A DNA stretch of 30,583 nucleotides from a virus. Positions 7,165 to 14,140 of the stretch are shown here, piece after piece (the stretch's first letter is position 1; each line of letters starts with the position of its first letter). The stretch is from IMG/VR virus record IMGVR_UViG_3300029998_000092, positions 1 to 30,583 of that record. One strand, given 5' to 3'. The notes under the pieces were generated by a model. The model did no database searches and had not been told where the DNA came from. It saw only the letters and a program-made list of their open reading frames with translations. The translations under genes and the position numbers were made by a program.

Positions 7165-7628
7165 TTAAACCTATCTCTAAATTTTTGCAATCCATCATTG
7201 TCCCCTTCCAAGGGGACGAGCGTAGCGGAGGGGTTTTCTTCTTGTTTTATCTCCCCATACCTTTCATTTATCCATTCATTCAGCTTATCAACTGTCTTAT
7301 TGCTCACCTCGCAATGATACTTGTATTTTCCGAAGTCAATAACCGTTTTTGAAACAATACCACCCATGCAGGAAAAACTATTGAAAAACACTCTGTAATG
7401 CATCAAATCCATGCCACTTGTCCGCATGTCCCGAAACAACTTACCAACTGAAAGCAGAACTCCTGAGGGGCTATCTACTGCATTATTCCATCCCATAAAC
7501 TTCCATTCCTTAGGAACTACCAGTTTTTCAAAGAAATCATTGCATAACCGGTTAAGTTCCTCAGCCGTTTTAGCCTCTTCGCGTCCCCAAGTACCTTTAC
7601 TTCTCGGTTGGTAATGTTGTTCTACCAT
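7161..7628 (-). CDS. Phage early-region protein, function unknown, repeat at C-terminus
   Basis: A 155-residue protein seen in similar form in Bacteroidetes phages. It is mixed alpha/beta with conserved-looking aromatic patches (EWKFMGWNNAVDSPSG, about residues 42-57; YRVFFNSFSCMGGIVSKTVIDF). Residues about 131-143 (NPSATLVPLEGDN) are translated from the interspersed repeat at 7199-7235, so the C-terminus has probably been extended by it. It overlaps the methyltransferase fusion by 32 bases. No enzymatic motif is recognised. Confidence 0.6.
   Translation of the reverse strand: MVEQHYQPRSKGTWGREEAKTAEELNRLCNDFFEKLVVPKEWKFMGWNNAVDSPSGVLLSVGKLFRDMRTSGMDLMHYRVFFNSFSCMGGIVSKTVIDFGKYKYHCEVSNKTVDKLNEWINERYGEIKQEENPSATLVPLEGDNDGLQKFRDRFK
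7199..7235. repeat. Interspersed TCCCCTT..AAGGGG repeat, copy C
   Basis: TGTCCCCTTCCAAGGGG followed by ACGAGCGTAGCGGAGGGGTT. Only about 80 bases from copy B and in the same orientation; it sits in the 3' part of the 155-residue gene and is read through in frame. Confidence 0.85.
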
Positions 7629-8841
7629 ATCTGAAACTTGTAAAGTGGATACATGCCATTGGTTTTGTCAGATCATATTTACCTTTTTCAAACCAATCTC
7701 TAAAATCCCTTTGGGATAACCCGTCATTTTCAGCAGTCAGGTAAAACGGAAAGTCGCGAAATATCCCCCCTTCACACTTAATGGCCATACCGTCATAAGG
7801 CTGTTCAAATTCCGATTGATAAATAGCCTCCTGAACTCCTACACCGCTATCTTTATCCAATCGAGCAAACTCTATTTGCTTATTTCCTTTCACATATTTG
7901 CCAAGTGTGTGATACTTCAAAACTATCACGGCATCACCGGCCAACACTGCGTCAATTCGTTTTTTCCAAACAGAAAAATTCCCACGGAAAGTATGAATTT
8001 TCGGATCACAACAATGAAATTTTGTAAGATTGAAGTTTGACACTTTTTCTATTTCATTATCAGAAAGAAGTCCAAATGGTATTATTCCCGAAAGTATTTT
8101 CTCTACAAAATATGTCGGCTCTCCTTTTTGCGGGTGATATGCCGGAAATGTCCGACTAACCATTATCACGTATGTTTTGATTTTGTTTTTCATTATGAAT
8201 ATAATTATAAATTTACCCCCCCATTGAATTGCAATAGCTCTTGCTAAACCTGTTGGAGTTTTACTTCTTTCATGACCTTTACCTTTTCCGAGTTTTCCAA
8301 ACTTACTGTATTTAGATGTGCCTGATTTTGTTTTACTCGATTTGTAAATTATATATTCAGGTTCGACTGATGTTTTTTTCTCAAATAAATTATCCGATAA
8401 ATTATAATATAACTTTGGAAGATTCTTAAGCCATAAGCAGGTTGATTTTTGATATGGGTCTCCAAAATAATACGGTTGAACAATTTGATCTGGCTTTCGA
8501 TAAATAGTTGACATTATTCCAATTGGATTTTCAATTGCAATTTTTTCAACCGGAGCATTTACCACTTTCATGAAAAAATCAATTGAAGCTTGTTGCCTTC
8601 CATCTGCAATTTTTTCCTCAAAACTTCCCGATCCAGAAACTGCTAAATCTGTACATGGAGGAAAAAATATACCTACATCTGGTTTTATTAATTCTATAGC
8701 CTCAAAAACATCCATCTTCAAATGCCATTCAGGATGCCCTCCTGAGCAATCGATAATGTCATTTGAATATGCCTGAATTCCTAATTTCCGGAGTTCAATA
8801 CAAACCGCTTGTGATTCTTCGCATCCAATTAAGAACGTCAT
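7597..8841 (-). CDS. Cytosine DNA methyltransferase-like domain fused to a second domain
   Basis: A 414-residue frame made of two parts. Residues 1-212 match phage-encoded Dcm-like proteins: LIGCEESQ at 4-11 for cofactor binding, the PPCT motif at 61-64 with the catalytic-type Cys63, DGRQ, then the IENPIGIM motif and FGDPYQKSTCLWLK. They should methylate cytosine in phage or host DNA, or may be inactive relatives. From Met217 (base 8193) a second unit starts, about 198 residues, with KTYVIMVSRTFPAYHPQKGE and a later KIHTFRGNFSVWKKR; it is a conserved Bacteroidetes phage protein, perhaps ASCH-like. The join is at a run of seven G (C on +, 8216-8222). One more G would stop the methyltransferase at once (QWGG stop) and leave the second unit as its own gene. 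Either a real fusion, a phase-variable switch or a sequencing error. Confidence 0.75.
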   Translation of the reverse strand: MTFLIGCEESQAVCIELRKLGIQAYSNDIIDCSGGHPEWHLKMDVFEAIELIKPDVGIFFPPCTDLAVSGSGSFEEKIADGRQQASIDFFMKVVNAPVEKIAIENPIGIMSTIYRKPDQIVQPYYFGDPYQKSTCLWLKNLPKLYYNLSDNLFEKKTSVEPEYIIYKSSKTKSGTSKYSKFGKLGKGKGHERSKTPTGLARAIAIQWGGKFIIIFIMKNKIKTYVIMVSRTFPAYHPQKGEPTYFVEKILSGIIPFGLLSDNEIEKVSNFNLTKFHCCDPKIHTFRGNFSVWKKRIDAVLAGDAVIVLKYHTLGKYVKGNKQIEFARLDKDSGVGVQEAIYQSEFEQPYDGMAIKCEGGIFRDFPFYLTAENDGLSQRDFRDWFEKGKYDLTKPMACIHFTSFRYGRTTLPTEK

Positions 8842-8842
8842 A

Positions 8843-9160
8843 TCATGTAAAATAAAATGTTTTACCCGATCCGCTGCCGAATCGTTGTTGTTTAATGATT
8901 GTTGTAAACGGAAGATCGTTTTTGTTTATCTGTTCAAGTGCCTGTTTTATGGGGGTAGCATTCGTAAAAAACTTGCATTCCCTGTCTTCGTACTTTACTT
9001 TCAAAATATACCGCCCATCTCCATGCGCTGTCTTTACGTTAGCTTCAAAGTCCAGCACTTGTATTTCGACGTTTATTACATCTTGTATAGAAATTACCGG
9101 AACATTGAATATATTTTTATCTTCAGGCGGCTTTACACCCAAATCAGAGAACTTTTTCAT
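8843..9160 (-). CDS. Small beta-rich protein coupled to the DGR reverse transcriptase
   Basis: A 105-residue protein whose start overlaps the end of the reverse transcriptase gene by 17 bases and whose stop abuts the methyltransferase start. It has alternating strands (VISIQDVINVEIQVLDFE; GRYILKVKYEDRECKFFT), then a helix (PIKQALEQINKND) and a C-terminal strand ending GSGSGKTFYFT. It looks like an OB-fold or single-stranded-DNA-binding type of small protein, but I do not recognise the family. It is not an Avd-type four-helix bundle. Tight coupling suggests it may assist the retroelement, or it may simply be another early phage gene. Confidence 0.6.
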   Translation of the reverse strand: MKKFSDLGVKPPEDKNIFNVPVISIQDVINVEIQVLDFEANVKTAHGDGRYILKVKYEDRECKFFTNATPIKQALEQINKNDLPFTTIIKQQRFGSGSGKTFYFT

Positions 9161-10127
9161 TCAGTACTTTTTTAAGTAGATGCTTCGAGTCACAATGTTT
9201 TGCCCAACCCAACCAGGGAGCTATTTGCATCCGGTAACTTTTCGCATCAATATCCTTTTTATTCAACTTTGCAGCCTTTCTGCAAAGCCGTTTTTTAATC
9301 GATTTACGCATTAATATGTGTGTATGATAGAATTTATAACCCACGAAGTCAATACCGCGAGAATCAACCGGAAATACTTGATAATTGCCTTTTAATTGTA
9401 TGTTTAATCTATCCGTAAGATAATCGTTGATATCAACCAGTAAACCGTGTAAATATGGCTTATCAGGTGCCAGTATCACCATATCATCAGCATATCGGTA
9501 GTAATACTTTACTTGCTTAGATTCTTTCAACCAATGATCAAAATAACTCAGATACAGGTTGGCGAAAAACTGACTCAGATAGTTTCCTATCGGAACACCA
9601 GGAGCAGAATCAATAATCAGATCAAGCAATTCAAGCAACCGGTTATCTTTTACCTTCAGTCGGATAATGCTTTTCAGTACATCATGGTCAATACTCGTAT
9701 AAAACTTTCTTACGTCCAATTTCAGGCAGAACTGTGTATTTTCAACGTCTTTTAAATCCCGTTTAATCGCTTTTAAAACGGCATGAATTCCGCGCCCCTT
9801 GATACAGCTGTATGTCTGCTGAATGAAAATACTTGTCCATATTGGCTCCATTACATTCATAATGGCATGGTGAACCACTCTGTCCCGAAATGGTAACCGG
9901 TAAATCTCGCGTTCTTTCGGATCGTAAATGGTAAATATGCTATATTCCGAAGTCCGGTAAGTTCCGTTTATCAATTCATCCTGTAGCTGTCTCATGTTGC
10001 TTTCCAACTCTTTTTCAAAGAGCCGAACACCATATGTATGCGCTTTACCCTTTCTGGCTTTTTCGTAAGCGAGAACCATATTATCCTCGCTGCATACCTG
10101 AGCATATAAGTTATTGTATCGTTTCAT
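9144..10127 (-). CDS. Reverse transcriptase of a diversity-generating retroelement
   Basis: A 327-residue protein consisting almost only of an RT domain. Visible are RT motif 1/2 (REIYRLPFRDRVVHHAI, about 73-89), QQTYSCIKGRGIH (about 103-115), the first catalytic Asp in KLDVRKFYTSID (Asp138), the DGR-type motif GVPIGNYLSQ (177-186) and YADD (212-215) with the two other catalytic Asp residues. The short length, lack of a maturase domain and GVPIGNxxSQ motif distinguish DGR enzymes from group II intron RTs. It copies the TR RNA with errors at adenines; the cDNA then replaces the VR. TR and both VR genes are directly upstream on the same strand. No Avd-like gene is adjacent. Confidence 0.95.
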   Translation of the reverse strand: MKRYNNLYAQVCSEDNMVLAYEKARKGKAHTYGVRLFEKELESNMRQLQDELINGTYRTSEYSIFTIYDPKEREIYRLPFRDRVVHHAIMNVMEPIWTSIFIQQTYSCIKGRGIHAVLKAIKRDLKDVENTQFCLKLDVRKFYTSIDHDVLKSIIRLKVKDNRLLELLDLIIDSAPGVPIGNYLSQFFANLYLSYFDHWLKESKQVKYYYRYADDMVILAPDKPYLHGLLVDINDYLTDRLNIQLKGNYQVFPVDSRGIDFVGYKFYHTHILMRKSIKKRLCRKAAKLNKKDIDAKSYRMQIAPWLGWAKHCDSKHLLKKVLNEKVL

Positions 10128-10231
10128 TTCTTTGCTTTTCGTTTGGAGCTTTCGGTTTCCTTACCAGCACCTTTTGAAGTTTGTTATTTTTTTGCCAAGT
10201 GGCAGGGCCTTTATCCTTGTATCTTTATTTC

Positions 10232-10311
10232 GCATAGGTGCGAGGTGTTACCTGCATTCGCATTCGAGTTATCGTAATTCGTATCGTTGAAAACGAAACC
10301 ACTGGAAGACA
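10232..10311 (-). repeat. DGR template repeat (TR), 80 bp
   Basis: It aligns without gaps with both VRs. It has 21 adenines on the - (sense) strand; VR1 differs at 14 of them and VR2 at 20, and there is no difference at the other 59 positions. Read in the VR frame, it is rich in AAC and AAT codons (Asn), the usual design that lets adenine changes reach many amino acids. It lies in the 213-base gap between target gene 1 and the RT, in the standard DGR position, and is presumably transcribed with them. Confidence 0.96.
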
Positions 10312-10340
10312 ACCTCACAAAGACAAACAGCCTGTTTTAT

Positions 10341-10721
10341 TTACTTCAGAATGATTCTGCTGTACACTTCGGTAAATTGTCGCCCTGCATATTCTGCCAT
10401 TTCCTCAGATGGAAAGCAAAGGCGCGAGGCGCAACCCGCATTCGCATACGAGCAATCGAAATACGTACCGCTGAAAACGAAACCACCGGAAGACACTTTA
10501 AACCAAGGATACCACTTGTATTGATCAGTATCATTCCAATCGGCCTTCCAATCTCCAACTAACGCTCTGGTGATTACTACCGCTTCATACACTGATTTGA
10601 AATATTCGCGAAGCTCTTCAGGTACTTCGTTGAATTCAGGTGTTGCAGGCATACCTGTTACGTTCAAAGCATCTTCTACTGTTTTGATGCTTTCCATTTG
10701 TGTTGCTTCTACTTTTTCCAT
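10341..10721 (-). CDS. DGR target protein 1 (variable protein)
   Basis: A 126-residue protein. Residues about 76-102 are encoded by VR1. Before it is the conserved block DQYKWYPWFKVSSGGFVF, and after it SRLCF and a helix (EEMAEYAGRQFTEVYSRII). The same frame is found in target protein 2. This family (YYPWF...SRLCF...YAGKQF) is common in Bacteroidetes phages. It has no signal peptide, no lipobox and no membrane segment, so it should be intracellular or packaged in the virion. The variable part carries TR Asn codons changed to Ser, Tyr, Phe-like and Cys residues; two added Cys are notable. The ligand is unknown. Unlike most DGR targets, the VR is 24 residues from the C-terminus. Confidence 0.88.
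   Translation of the reverse strand: MEKVEATQMESIKTVEDALNVTGMPATPEFNEVPEELREYFKSVYEAVVITRALVGDWKADWNDTDQYKWYPWFKVSSGGFVFSGTYFDCSYANAGCASRLCFPSEEMAEYAGRQFTEVYSRIILK
10416..10495 (-). repeat. DGR variable repeat 1 (VR1)
   Basis: 80-bp, gapless match to TR with 14 substitutions, all at TR adenines on the - strand (T on +). Homology to TR stops abruptly on both sides. The flanks match VR2 rather than TR: a 34-base block after base 10495 is nearly identical in both target genes. Confidence 0.96.
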
Positions 10722-10750
10722 GTGTTCAAAATTGTTTGCATTTAGGCTGA

Positions 10751-11221
10751 TTATTTAATAAAATCTGAATATAATTGTAAGAATTGTTTACCTGCATAAG
10801 TGGCTAATTCGTCACTCTTAAAGCAAAGGCGCGAGGCGAAACCCGCAAGCGCAGCCGAGAGAACGCAAAACGCATCGCCGAAAACGAAACCACCGGAAGA
10901 CACTTTAAACCAAGGATACCACTTGTATTGATCAGTGTTCAGCATGTCAGGTTTCCATCCTTCATTCAATGCGCGTGTGATAGTTTTGATTTTCCGATAC
11001 GTTATTTCATCATCGGTAAAACTAAGTAGTTTGAAAATAGATTCGTCTAGTGGCTTTTCGCCCAGCTCTAAACAGGCATCTTCGTAGGTTTTAACTCTAT
11101 CCATAATGCTTTCGGAAAAAAAAGCCTTTCCAAAAGTATCTTCAAGTGCTACCTTGAATTCCGGAGTTGCATCCTTGTACAACTTCCTTGCATTTTGTTC
11201 TGAAATTTGTAATGTTTTCAT
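10751..11221 (-). CDS. DGR target protein 2 (variable protein)
   Basis: A 156-residue protein when started at 11221 (MKTLQISEQN). A longer frame to 11308 would overlap the DUF4494 gene and is unlikely. The N-terminal 95 residues are helical and differ from target 1. Residues about 90-156 repeat the shared frame: DQYKWYPWFKVSSGGFVF, the VR2 segment (about 107-133), SRLCFKSDELATYAGKQF and a short tail. VR2 changed 20 of 21 TR adenines and encodes a hydrophobic, Ala/Leu/Phe-rich variant rather than the polar one in target 1. As in target 1, no export signal is visible. It lies 29 bases upstream of target 1 and is probably co-transcribed. Confidence 0.88.
   Translation of the reverse strand: MKTLQISEQNARKLYKDATPEFKVALEDTFGKAFFSESIMDRVKTYEDACLELGEKPLDESIFKLLSFTDDEITYRKIKTITRALNEGWKPDMLNTDQYKWYPWFKVSSGGFVFGDAFCVLSAALAGFASRLCFKSDELATYAGKQFLQLYSDFIK
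10823..10902 (-). repeat. DGR variable repeat 2 (VR2)
   Basis: 80-bp, gapless match to TR with 20 substitutions, all at TR adenines (20 of 21 mutated). It is more diverged from TR than VR1, which suggests repeated rounds of mutagenic homing or a longer history. Confidence 0.96.
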
Positions 11222-11270
11222 TTTGTTATTTTTATGTGGAAGTACAAAAAATGCACTTCCACTGATTAAT

Positions 11271-11714
11271 TTAAGCAGCCTTATCATCGGCATCATATTT
11301 AAACACATCCATAATGAGGGTCTCCGTAATAGCAGCTATTTCATAGTCTGCCATTGACCCTTTCATTCCTTCCACTACGCCTGCATTAGCCTCTTTGGTG
11401 TCATTAGCCTGAACTAGCATGCTAACGGCTGTTCTGCGTTCAACACCCTTATCTTCATCCAAGCAGATAAACATCACTTTTGCGCGATACCATTTATCTC
11501 CATTTTCATTGAAGAACATTTCGTTTATCTTTGCCCTACGAATAGCTGTTACTGTGAATTCACCACTAATAAACGGTCTCAGTTCCTCAATAATTCTTGT
11601 CTCAGCTTCAGTAAATGACAGTGCATCTACTAAATACGTTTCACTCACTTTTACGATTTTACCCTCTTCGCCGGTTTTTTCGTACTTAATTTTACACTCG
11701 AACCAATTATGCAT
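11271..11714 (-). CDS. DUF4494 family protein
   Basis: A 147-residue protein matching DUF4494: MHNWFECKIKYEKTGEEGK at the start, VSETYLVDALSFTEAETRI, then VTAIRRAKINEMFF and a KWYRAKVMF strand. The family is specific to Bacteroidetes and often occurs in mobile elements and phages; its function is not known. It lies between DUF3164 and the DGR target genes in the early operon. The stop and the next start are 49 bases apart. Confidence 0.85.
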   Translation of the reverse strand: MHNWFECKIKYEKTGEEGKIVKVSETYLVDALSFTEAETRIIEELRPFISGEFTVTAIRRAKINEMFFNENGDKWYRAKVMFICLDEDKGVERRTAVSMLVQANDTKEANAGVVEGMKGSMADYEIAAITETLIMDVFKYDADDKAA

Positions 11715-11768
11715 AATTTTTTTGTTTGTGCTTTTCCAAAGTTTCTTTTACGTTGGAAAAGCTGATTA

Positions 11769-12389
11769 TTATATATTTGAAAAATTCAATTCAATAGCCT
11801 CATAAGCCCCTGCAACATCTTTAACCGATACCCGGTAATAAACTTTCGAATCGGGTCGACGCTCGGCTTTTTTTATCAATTTGCAAGCTTCAGTAAGCCG
11901 GGGCTCTTTTGCTCTCTCTTCGTATCTGAATAGAGGTCCTGTTTTTTTTGGATCAAGCTTTCCACTTTTATTGTCAAAGCAACTAATAACCATATCCTTA
12001 ACAAAATCCTTATCCGATTCAATAGAACTCCCAAGAAACTCATGTAGAATCTCTTTAGCTGCCATGATCGTTTGATCATCATACTGCAAGGCTTCATTTA
12101 CTGACCGTTCAATCTTTATTGACCGATCGAAATTATACCATGTGTAGTTTCCTTTGAATTTAGCATCCCGTTTTATCTTATTTTCATCTAAGAAAGCCTG
12201 TTCGGCTTCCTCACAGAGCTGTTTAATCTCCTTTTTAAAGGCAATTAAACGCGCATTTACCGCCAACGCATCTTTTGCCAATCGGGCCGAATGAACTTCC
12301 ATTAGCCGCTCTGACTTTGTCACGCGCTTGTATGGTATTCGAGTCCCCGACTCATCTACCCACGTTTCGTTTTTACTTGTTTGTGTCAT
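11769..12389 (-). CDS. DUF3164 family protein (Mu-like early gene)
   Basis: A 206-residue protein started at 12389 (MTQTSKNETW), where the ATG overlaps the TGA of the small membrane gene. It has the DUF3164 opening WVDESGTRIPYKRV, a long helical middle (residues about 30-110, with WYNFDRSIKIERS) and a C-terminal KVYYRVSVKD segment. Homologues sit in early operons of transposable phages next to transposition genes. Their role is unproven; a Gam-like DNA-end function has been suggested by position only. The longer frame to 12437 begins in AT-rich leader sequence and is unlikely to be used. Confidence 0.8.
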   Translation of the reverse strand: MTQTSKNETWVDESGTRIPYKRVTKSERLMEVHSARLAKDALAVNARLIAFKKEIKQLCEEAEQAFLDENKIKRDAKFKGNYTWYNFDRSIKIERSVNEALQYDDQTIMAAKEILHEFLGSSIESDKDFVKDMVISCFDNKSGKLDPKKTGPLFRYEERAKEPRLTEACKLIKKAERRPDSKVYYRVSVKDVAGAYEAIELNFSNI

Positions 12390-12505
12390 TTTTTTATTGA
12401 TTTTATTATAAATATTAATATTTCGTAGAGTACCCAAAAATTAAAACATGAAAGAATGATCAATCCTATCAAAACTTTCCAAAACGGGATTTCCTTATCT
12501 TCCAT
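12386..12505 (-). CDS. 39-residue single-pass membrane protein
   Basis: A short gene from ATG at 12505 to TGA at 12386. The peptide starts MEDKEIPFWKVLIGLIILSC and is followed by about 12 further hydrophobic residues and a basic KSIKK end, so it is one membrane helix with an acidic N-tail and a basic C-tail. It overlaps the upstream gene by 11 bases and shares ATGA with the downstream gene, which is typical of a real coupled operon gene. It may be a small early membrane peptide; no homologue is recognised. Confidence 0.6.
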   Translation of the reverse strand: MEDKEIPFWKVLIGLIILSCFNFWVLYEILIFIIKSIKK

Positions 12506-13022
12506 CAGATTGTATTTTAAAAGTGGATAGTTCCTCAATTCCTCCGGACAAACTTGTATTTACACTCTCATTAAGTGTGTAATATTTTACCTCTAAGCGA
12601 TGCAAATCATTGCATTTAGCCTCATAATCCGGATGAGTGATTGGATTTTCTTCAAACCATTCAACTACCCGTTGTATCTTAGCATTTATTTCCTGTAACC
12701 GCTTATTAGAATTTATCTTTTTAAGCTCTTCCTCTTCCATTTCTTCCACAGCATCTACTCGTTTATAAATTCCTTCACTCTCATATTCTTCAAGAGACAT
12801 TCCAAGCTCTTTAGCACGCTTTCTATGGTACCATTTCAACCGGATTGCATTCTGAAGTTTTAACCGCTCTTCAGGGGTTATTGGTCTACGCGTATTCTTC
12901 GTTTTTAAGCGTTCTTCATATTCTTCAACCGAAAGTCCTAGTTTTTTAGCTCTTCTTTTCCGAACGCTTTTACGGGCAGCTATTTTATTAGCCTCTGCTA
13001 TCTCTTCTTTTGATTTTTTCAC
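12495..13022 (-). CDS. Basic early protein with an internal repeat
   Basis: A 175-residue, highly charged protein. Two copies of a segment with the pattern K/R-RAK-LG-S-EEYE are found at about residues 22-38 and 68-84; each has the look of a small DNA-binding helix unit. The C-terminal 80 residues are acidic and helical (EEMEEEELKKINSNKRLQEI). It follows the GemA-like gene by 7 bases. The repeats resemble those in phage HTH/nuclease-associated modules, but the function is unknown. Confidence 0.6.
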   Translation of the reverse strand: MKKSKEEIAEANKIAARKSVRKRRAKKLGLSVEEYEERLKTKNTRRPITPEERLKLQNAIRLKWYHRKRAKELGMSLEEYESEGIYKRVDAVEEMEEEELKKINSNKRLQEINAKIQRVVEWFEENPITHPDYEAKCNDLHRLEVKYYTLNESVNTSLSGGIEELSTFKIQSDGR

Positions 13023-13029
13023 AGCACAT

Positions 13030-13482
13030 CTAATTTAAAGTTGCCAAATAGTCAACCTGATCTTGTGTCATTGCTGTCACCTTATTCAGGTCCTTTGTTT
13101 TGTTATTAAAGGCATAATACAAGCTTTGCAACCTTTCTTTTGGAATCTGATTAAAATCCGATACAGAACAAGCATTACAGGCTATACCTTTCACTTCATT
13201 AATTGAGCTTATACATCCCATTGCTTTGCGCCATGCAAAAATGGAGGCAATAAGCCGTTTCCGCATTTTGTCAAGCTCATCAAGTACGGGGTTCACCTTC
13301 TTATCAAGTGCATCACATACCTGTATCAATTGATCGATCGTTAGATCAAGCGACGTAACCACTCCATATTGCGCCAGTATAGCCAGTTTTCCGTCGTTAT
13401 CAATTCCGGCCTTTCCAAGTAGCACATGCAATTTTTTTACAAGTGCCGTTTTTTGTTTGTCCATAAAAGTTTTTGTTGCCAT
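13030..13482 (-). CDS. GemA/gp16-like regulatory protein
   Basis: A 150-residue protein. The C-terminal part (RKRLIASIFAWRKAMG about 89-104, then NQIPKERLQSLYYAFNNKTK) matches the Bacteroidetes form of the Mu gp16/GemA family. It is encoded after the ATPase genes, as in other transposable phages. In Mu, GemA influences host gene expression and DNA topology. The N-terminal half is helical with no motif. The start at 13482 is 14 bases below the preceding stop. Confidence 0.7.
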   Translation of the reverse strand: MATKTFMDKQKTALVKKLHVLLGKAGIDNDGKLAILAQYGVVTSLDLTIDQLIQVCDALDKKVNPVLDELDKMRKRLIASIFAWRKAMGCISSINEVKGIACNACSVSDFNQIPKERLQSLYYAFNNKTKDLNKVTAMTQDQVDYLATLN

Positions 13483-13496
13483 GTGTGTCTATTTTT

Positions 13497-14129
13497 TTAT
13501 TCGTTATTATTTTTTATTCCGTATTTCTCTGCTCGTTCTCTCCAAATTACATAATGCCCTGTTTTACCAATATATCTGCCTTTAGAATAAGCCACATACC
13601 CCTCAACAAGTATTTTCAAACAGGCATCATACATTACCGATTTAGCGCTACGTCCGGCGGGCAATTTTCCATCTGCATGGCTGATAAATACGATTAACTT
13701 GTTTGGAAATTGAGTTTTAAAATTGATATAATCCCGGTAACTCATCTGCGTGTACTGAAAGGAGTCTATAATCACTATTCTAGGACTCTTTTTTTGTTTC
13801 AGTCTAGCTGTAAGATCAGCCATATTTTCATTTACAATCAGCAGCTTTCGTTTCACGTCATTCATTCCAAAGTTTTCGAACGACTTCCGGAGCGTGTGGC
13901 TTGTTCCTTCCTCCCGGCTAACTAAAAGTATTTGATCTACAAAGTCAGCAAGGCATTTAATCAGTTGGAGTACAAAACTTGTCTTTCCGTTCCCTGAGTT
14001 TCCCCAAATAAACCAAACTCCTGTTTTTTCAGGTCTATCGAAAGCATCAAACCACTCATCCTCAAAATCAAAAAGATCGTATTTTTTATCGAAAATATTC
14101 TGTACCGTTAATGCTCTCTTAATTGCCAT
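13497..14129 (-). CDS. P-loop ATPase of the RecA-like type
   Basis: A 210-residue protein with Walker A GNSGNGKT at 43-50 and Walker B RIVIIDS at about 117-123. The pattern WFIWGNSGNGKTSFVLQL and ILLVSREEG resembles RecA/DnaB-like or RadA-like folds found in early operons of Bacteroidetes transposable phages. It is followed by a sensor-like ISHADGK loop. It probably acts on DNA together with the transposition or replication machinery; the exact role is unknown. It sits 11 bases after the B-like gene. Confidence 0.75.
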   Translation of the reverse strand: MAIKRALTVQNIFDKKYDLFDFEDEWFDAFDRPEKTGVWFIWGNSGNGKTSFVLQLIKCLADFVDQILLVSREEGTSHTLRKSFENFGMNDVKRKLLIVNENMADLTARLKQKKSPRIVIIDSFQYTQMSYRDYINFKTQFPNKLIVFISHADGKLPAGRSAKSVMYDACLKILVEGYVAYSKGRYIGKTGHYVIWRERAEKYGIKNNNE

Positions 14130-14140
14130 TTAATCACCGT

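Noticed and set aside
8885-9179. Rightward frames opposite the 105-residue gene
   Set aside because: Shadow frames in the antisense of a compact, coupled leftward gene set.
9144-10127. Group II intron reverse transcriptase or retron
   Set aside because: No maturase or endonuclease part, no intron RNA and no msr/msd-type inverted repeats; the TR/VR pairs prove a DGR.
10287-10562. Rightward frame across TR and VR1
   Set aside because: It is the antisense of the repeat-containing region; the adenine bias and the partner genes show that the - strand is coding.
13030-13482. Avd-like DGR accessory protein
   Set aside because: Although helical, its C-terminal block fits the GemA/gp16 family and it is four genes away from the RT.
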